Of a stretch of DNA of 5,628 nucleotides, positions 5,375 through 5,628 are shown one piece after another. How positions within the stretch are numbered: position 1 is the stretch's first letter; each line of letters starts with the position of its first letter. This DNA is from Candidatus Heimdallarchaeota archaeon (lineage in GTDB: Archaea > Asgardarchaeota > Heimdallarchaeia > JABLTI01), in contig JAUVZH010000209.1 in assembly GCA_030602675.1 (NCBI GenBank), forward strand, positions 1 through 5,628, written 5' to 3'. Below the pieces are notes generated by a model that saw only the letters and a list, made by a program, of their open reading frames with translations, had not been told where the DNA came from and searched no databases. A program made the translations under genes and the position numbers.

Positions 5375-5628
5375 ATGAAAAAAATAGATTTGCGTAGTGA
5401 TACAGTAACTTTACCTTCTGAGGAAATGCTCGAAGCTATGAGATATGCAAAGCTTGGTGATGATGTTTTTGGAGATGATCCAACAGTCATTGAGTTACAA
5501 GAAAAGGCTGCAAAACTCTTAGGTATGGAAGCAGCTTTATTGGTTTGCTCAGGTACAATGGGTAATATCTGTGGGCTGGTAAGCCAAACAAAAAAAGGGG
5601 ATGAGGTGATCTTGGAACAGAACTCGCA
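5375..5628 (+). CDS. ltaE: L-threonine aldolase, 3'-partial
   Basis: The first 84 residues of a PLP-dependent fold-type I enzyme that splits L-threonine (or allo-threonine) into glycine and acetaldehyde. The N-terminus is highly typical of the low-specificity threonine aldolase family: IDLRSDTVTLPSEEM (4-18), the GDDVFGDDPTVIELQ block (28-42), EAALLVCSGTMGN (52-64, where Ser59-Gly60-Thr61 should hold the PLP phosphate) and GDEVILEQNS. The next codon begins CA, consistent with the His that stacks on the PLP ring in this family. The PLP lysine lies beyond the window. The start follows AGAGATG (5362-5368), a weak Shine-Dalgarno-like site 6 bases upstream; a TAA directly before the ATG excludes a longer N-terminus. 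It is divergent from the Lrp-TRASH regulator, which may control it. Confidence 0.93.
   Translation, partial: MKKIDLRSDTVTLPSEEMLEAMRYAKLGDDVFGDDPTVIELQEKAAKLLGMEAALLVCSGTMGNICGLVSQTKKGDEVILEQNS

Noticed and set aside
1..5628. CRISPR array, insertion sequence, tRNA or riboswitch
   Set aside because: No regularly spaced direct repeats, transposase, paired terminal inverted repeats, tRNA-like cloverleaf or GC-rich structured leader was found by eye on either strand.

Overview
The window is AT-rich and densely packed with short intergenic gaps. It most likely comes from an archaeon. The evidence is an Lrp/AsnC regulator fused to a C-terminal TRASH metal-binding domain, which is a characteristically archaeal design. 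TATA-like boxes also lie about 25 to 30 bases before expected transcription starts, and the few Shine-Dalgarno sites are GAGG/GGAG-like. The long 40-residue-period TPR protein and the lysine/glutamate-rich, AT-driven codon use would fit an Asgard (for example Heimdall- or Loki-like) genome. That finer placement is an impression, not a demonstration.

Layout. Positions 1-1514 (+) hold the end of a large TPR-repeat protein whose start lies outside the window. Positions 1588-1878 (+) hold a small MazG-like nucleotide pyrophosphohydrolase. Positions 1984-3177 (+) hold a complete M20D-type amidohydrolase. Positions 3322-3588 (+) hold a small six-cysteine protein of unknown function. Two minus-strand genes converge on these: a HAD hydrolase (4439-3720) and an Lrp-TRASH transcription regulator (5190-4528). 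Divergent from the regulator, at 5375 (+), is the beginning of an L-threonine aldolase gene that runs off the right edge.

Genes in context. The genes look mostly monocistronic. Four of them are followed by a perfect inverted repeat leading into T-rich sequence, the HAD gene by an inverted repeat whose exit is only weakly T-rich, and the Lrp gene by a plain T9 tract. Most start codons have a plausible TATA box of their own. The one regulatory link suggested by arrangement is the Lrp-TRASH regulator sharing a 184-base divergent intergenic region with threonine aldolase, so amino-acid or metal-linked control of that gene is a reasonable hypothesis. The M20D peptidase and threonine aldolase both fit amino-acid or peptide catabolism; the MazG and HAD proteins fit nucleotide or phosphate-ester housekeeping.

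No mobile elements, CRISPR arrays, tRNA or rRNA genes were seen, and I do not see a clear novel defence or biosynthetic system. The most unusual items are the cysteine-rich protein, which partly matches the CDGSH iron-sulfur signature, and the near-regular set of hairpins after the genes.
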